64,000 nt of DNA, from NCBI RefSeq assembly GCF_003477885.1, contig NZ_QUEE01000018.1:39063-103062 (forward strand), given 5' to 3'. The notes under the pieces were generated by a model. That model was not told the DNA's origin. It worked only from the letters and a program-made list of their open reading frames with translations, and ran no database searches. The number at the start of each line of letters is the position of its first letter. Position 1 is the first letter of the stretch. Shown here piece after piece: positions 61,943 through 64,000 of the stretch. The position numbers and the translations under genes were made by a program. Source of the DNA: Lachnotalea sp. AF33-28. GTDB taxonomy: Bacteria > Bacillota > Clostridia > Lachnospirales > Lachnospiraceae.

Positions 61943-63118
61943 ATGAGTTACGACTTTACAACAATTGTGGACCGGACCGGTACCGGTTCTGAAAAATGGA
62001 ATGCCATGAAAAAGCTGTGTCCGGATGTGCCGGCAGGAACAGTGCCCTTCTCCGTGGCGGATATGGAGTTTCTGCCGCCGCCCCAGCTGGTGAAGGGTCT
62101 GCAGGACTATCTGGGGAAGGCTGTGTACGGATATACATGCGCGACGGACAGCTATTATGATGCAATCATCCGCTGGATGGAGCGCAGACATGCTTTTACC
62201 GTGCAAAAGGAGTGGATTGTTCAGACAGCCGGTGTGGTGCCCGCCTTAAATCAGATGGTGGAAGCCTTTACAGAACCGGAAGACAGCGTGCTGATCCTGA
62301 CGCCGGTATACCATCCGTTTTACAGCGCCATTGTCGGCAACGGCAGAGGGCTGGTGGAATCGCCGCTGGTGATAAACGGGGATACCTATGATATTGATTT
62401 TGCGGATCTGGAGCAGAAAGCTTCCCGCCCGGAAGTAAAGCTTATGATATTCTGCAGCCCGCATAATCCGATCGGAAGGGTGTGGAGTGCAGAGGAGACG
62501 GAGCGCGTCTGCCGGATCTGCATGGAAAACAAGGTGTTCTTGATCGCGGATGAGATCCATTCCGATCTGATCATGCCCGGTGTGCTGCATACCTCCGCAG
62601 GAGTATTTAAAGAGTATCTGTCTAACTGTGCCATTTGCACGGCTCCCAGCAAGACCTTTAATCTGGCTGGATTCCAGGCTTCCAATATCATTATTCCCAA
62701 TGAGGAATACCGCAGAAAAATGCCGGGAAGCGGCGGCTATTTTTCGCTGAATTTCCTGTCCTATAAAGCCTGTGAAATTGTATACAATCAATGTGAGGAC
62801 TGGCTGGAAGAACTGCTGGAGGTTATCGACGGCAACAGAAAAGCGGTGGAAGAGTTTATGAAAGAGCAGTTGCCCAGCGTGAAGGTTTACCGTATGCAGG
62901 GCACTTATCTGCAGTGGCTGGATTTTGGCTGCCTGGGGCTTGATACAAAGGAGCTCGAGGCATTTATGACTAGGAAAGCCCATCTGTTTTTGGATGAAGG
63001 ATATCTGTTCGGTGAGGCGGGCGCCGGGTATGAGCGCTGGAATCTGGCCTGTCCAAGAGAAACGCTGCAGGAAGGGCTGAATCGGCTGGCCGCCGCCGTG
63101 CGCGCGGAGGGCTTCTGA
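61943..63118 (+). CDS. PatB/MalY-like PLP-dependent C-S lyase or aminotransferase, copy 2
   Basis: The 391-residue fold-type I PLP enzyme has SVADMEFLPPPQLVKGLQDY, VYGYTCATDSYYDAIIRWM, FCSPHNPIGRVW, LIADEIHSDL and the Lys of APSKTFNLAGFQASN. The opening SVADMEF is the MalY/PatB signature, so a cystathionine beta-lyase-type activity is likely. ATG 61943 is chosen because AAAGAGG directly abuts the alternative ATG at 61937. It overlaps the MATE transporter gene by one base. Confidence 0.9.
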   Translation: MSYDFTTIVDRTGTGSEKWNAMKKLCPDVPAGTVPFSVADMEFLPPPQLVKGLQDYLGKAVYGYTCATDSYYDAIIRWMERRHAFTVQKEWIVQTAGVVPALNQMVEAFTEPEDSVLILTPVYHPFYSAIVGNGRGLVESPLVINGDTYDIDFADLEQKASRPEVKLMIFCSPHNPIGRVWSAEETERVCRICMENKVFLIADEIHSDLIMPGVLHTSAGVFKEYLSNCAICTAPSKTFNLAGFQASNIIIPNEEYRRKMPGSGGYFSLNFLSYKACEIVYNQCEDWLEELLEVIDGNRKAVEEFMKEQLPSVKVYRMQGTYLQWLDFGCLGLDTKELEAFMTRKAHLFLDEGYLFGEAGAGYERWNLACPRETLQEGLNRLAAAVRAEGF

Positions 63119-64000
63119 TGTTTTCCAAAAAGGATCTGACCCGCTTGATGGTGCCGTTAATTATTGAACAGATTCTGGCGGTGGCCGTCGGCATGATAGA
63201 TGTGATTATGGTGGCAAAAGTAGGGGAGGCGGCAGTGTCCGGCGTCTCCCTGGTGGACAGCATCAATATATTGCTGATCCAGCTGTTTTCCGCCATGGCT
63301 ACGGGCGGCGCGGTGGTGGCGGCCCAGTATATCGGATCAAAAAACATACCCCGGGCCAATCTGGCGGCCCAGCAGCTGCTTTTATTTTCCGTCAGCATAT
63401 CCGTGGCGGTAACGGTATTTGCGCTTTCCACCAACGGCCCTCTGTTGAAGCTGGCCTTTGGCAGCATTGAAGAGGATGTTATGGACAACGCCAGGATTTA
63501 CTTTTATCTCACTGCCCTGTCTTTTCCGTTTCTGGCCATTTACAATTCCTGCGCCGCGCTGTTTCGTGCAATGGGCAATTCCAGGATTTCTATGATGACT
63601 TCCCTGTGGATGAATGCGATCAATGTGGCGGGGAACTTCATCTGTATTTATCTGCTGGGGATGGGGGTGGAAGGCGTTGCGATCCCCACTCTGATTTCCC
63701 GCGGTGTGGCGGCGGTCATGATTTTTATGATGCTTCGCAGGCCGCAGAATGTTGTTCATCTGGAGCGCGGGACGAAGCTGCGCTTTTATCCGCAGATGAT
63801 CAAGAAGATCCTGCAGATCGGTATTCCCAACGGATTGGAAAGCAGCATCTTCCAGTTCGGAAAGATCATCCTGCAGAGCCTCGTATCCACGCTTGGAACT
63901 GTGGCCCTGACCGGATTCGGGGTTGCCTCCAACCTGGTAACGCTTGAGTATCTGCCGGGAAATGCCCTGGGACTGGGACTCATCACGATAGTTGGACAGT
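63118..64000 (+). CDS. MATE-family efflux transporter (partial, 3' end off the window)
   Basis: About 294 residues are visible of an expected 440-460. The start FSKKDLTRLMVPLIIEQILAVAVGMIDVIMVAKVGE is typical of MATE transporters (NorM/DinF type). About eight helices are visible, with a duplicated half-motif ILQIGIPNGLESSIFQFGK. It exports cationic compounds using sodium or protons. ATG 63118 overlaps the PatB-like stop, so the two genes are coupled, perhaps for handling of sulfur compounds. Confidence 0.92.
   Translation, partial: MFSKKDLTRLMVPLIIEQILAVAVGMIDVIMVAKVGEAAVSGVSLVDSINILLIQLFSAMATGGAVVAAQYIGSKNIPRANLAAQQLLLFSVSISVAVTVFALSTNGPLLKLAFGSIEEDVMDNARIYFYLTALSFPFLAIYNSCAALFRAMGNSRISMMTSLWMNAINVAGNFICIYLLGMGVEGVAIPTLISRGVAAVMIFMMLRRPQNVVHLERGTKLRFYPQMIKKILQIGIPNGLESSIFQFGKIILQSLVSTLGTVALTGFGVASNLVTLEYLPGNALGLGLITIVGQ

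Overview
The window looks like the chromosome of an anaerobic, spore-forming gut Clostridia, most likely Lachnospiraceae. The grounds are an oxygen-sensitive radical-SAM sulfatase maturase, a SleL/YaaH-like spore-cortex glycosidase, YesM/YesN-type regulation, LplB/YtcP-type sugar importers, frequent TTG starts and strong AGGAGG ribosome sites. No rRNA, tRNA, CRISPR array, transposase gene or phage gene was seen. Family names come from motifs read in the translated sequence; nothing was searched.

Layout. (1) 1-15.3 kb is a plant-glycan block: the end of an anaerobic sulfatase maturase, a GH2 enzyme, a YesU/DUF1961 protein, a membrane-anchored AraC regulator, a sugar ABC importer (two permeases and a lipoprotein), a YetA/PcRGLX-like (rhamnogalacturonan exolyase-like) protein and a nitroreductase. 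(2) 15.4-18.5 kb, minus strand: a CE12-type esterase, a NUDIX enzyme, a LysM-GH18 spore-type glycosidase and a stand-alone AraC DNA-binding domain. (3) 18.6-31.1 kb is a tight nine-gene peptide-catabolism operon: TldD, TldE, a GntR regulator, an ornithine-cyclodeaminase/mu-crystallin protein, an M61-like metallopeptidase, an S10 serine carboxypeptidase, two S9 prolyl-oligopeptidase-family enzymes and a COG1228 prolidase-like amidohydrolase. A minus-strand Rpn-family nuclease separates it from a complete oligopeptide importer (OppABCDF) and a YheO-like regulator. (4) 39.4-58 kb is a second glycan block: a PatB-like PLP enzyme, a GH35 beta-galactosidase, two TIM-barrel epimerases, a YesM/YesN two-component pair, a second sugar ABC importer, a GH106-like rhamnosidase, a nitroreductase, a NUDIX enzyme, a GH105 unsaturated rhamnogalacturonyl hydrolase and an SLC13-like permease. 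(5) 58-64 kb: an amidase, a YjdF gene with a candidate yjdF riboswitch, an Rrf2 regulator with a CcdA-TlpA fusion between small palindromic mobile elements, a second PatB-like enzyme and a truncated MATE transporter.

How it fits together. The two glycan blocks share the logic of the B. subtilis yes/lpl-yet/yte loci for rhamnogalacturonan I: lyase-type backbone cleavage, GH105 removal of unsaturated galacturonate, deacetylation, galactan and rhamnose trimming, and import by two separately regulated ABC systems. The peptide block appears to import oligopeptides and finish digestion in the cytosol, since none of its peptidases has a signal peptide. Its mix of proline-directed families suggests proline-rich or otherwise resistant peptides.

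The most unusual non-coding signals are: a tandem two-hairpin RNA repeat with compensatory changes in the opp leader; two related families of palindromic miniature elements with 8-bp target duplications near 59.4-61.8 kb; and an exactly symmetric 166-bp palindrome at 39.2 kb.
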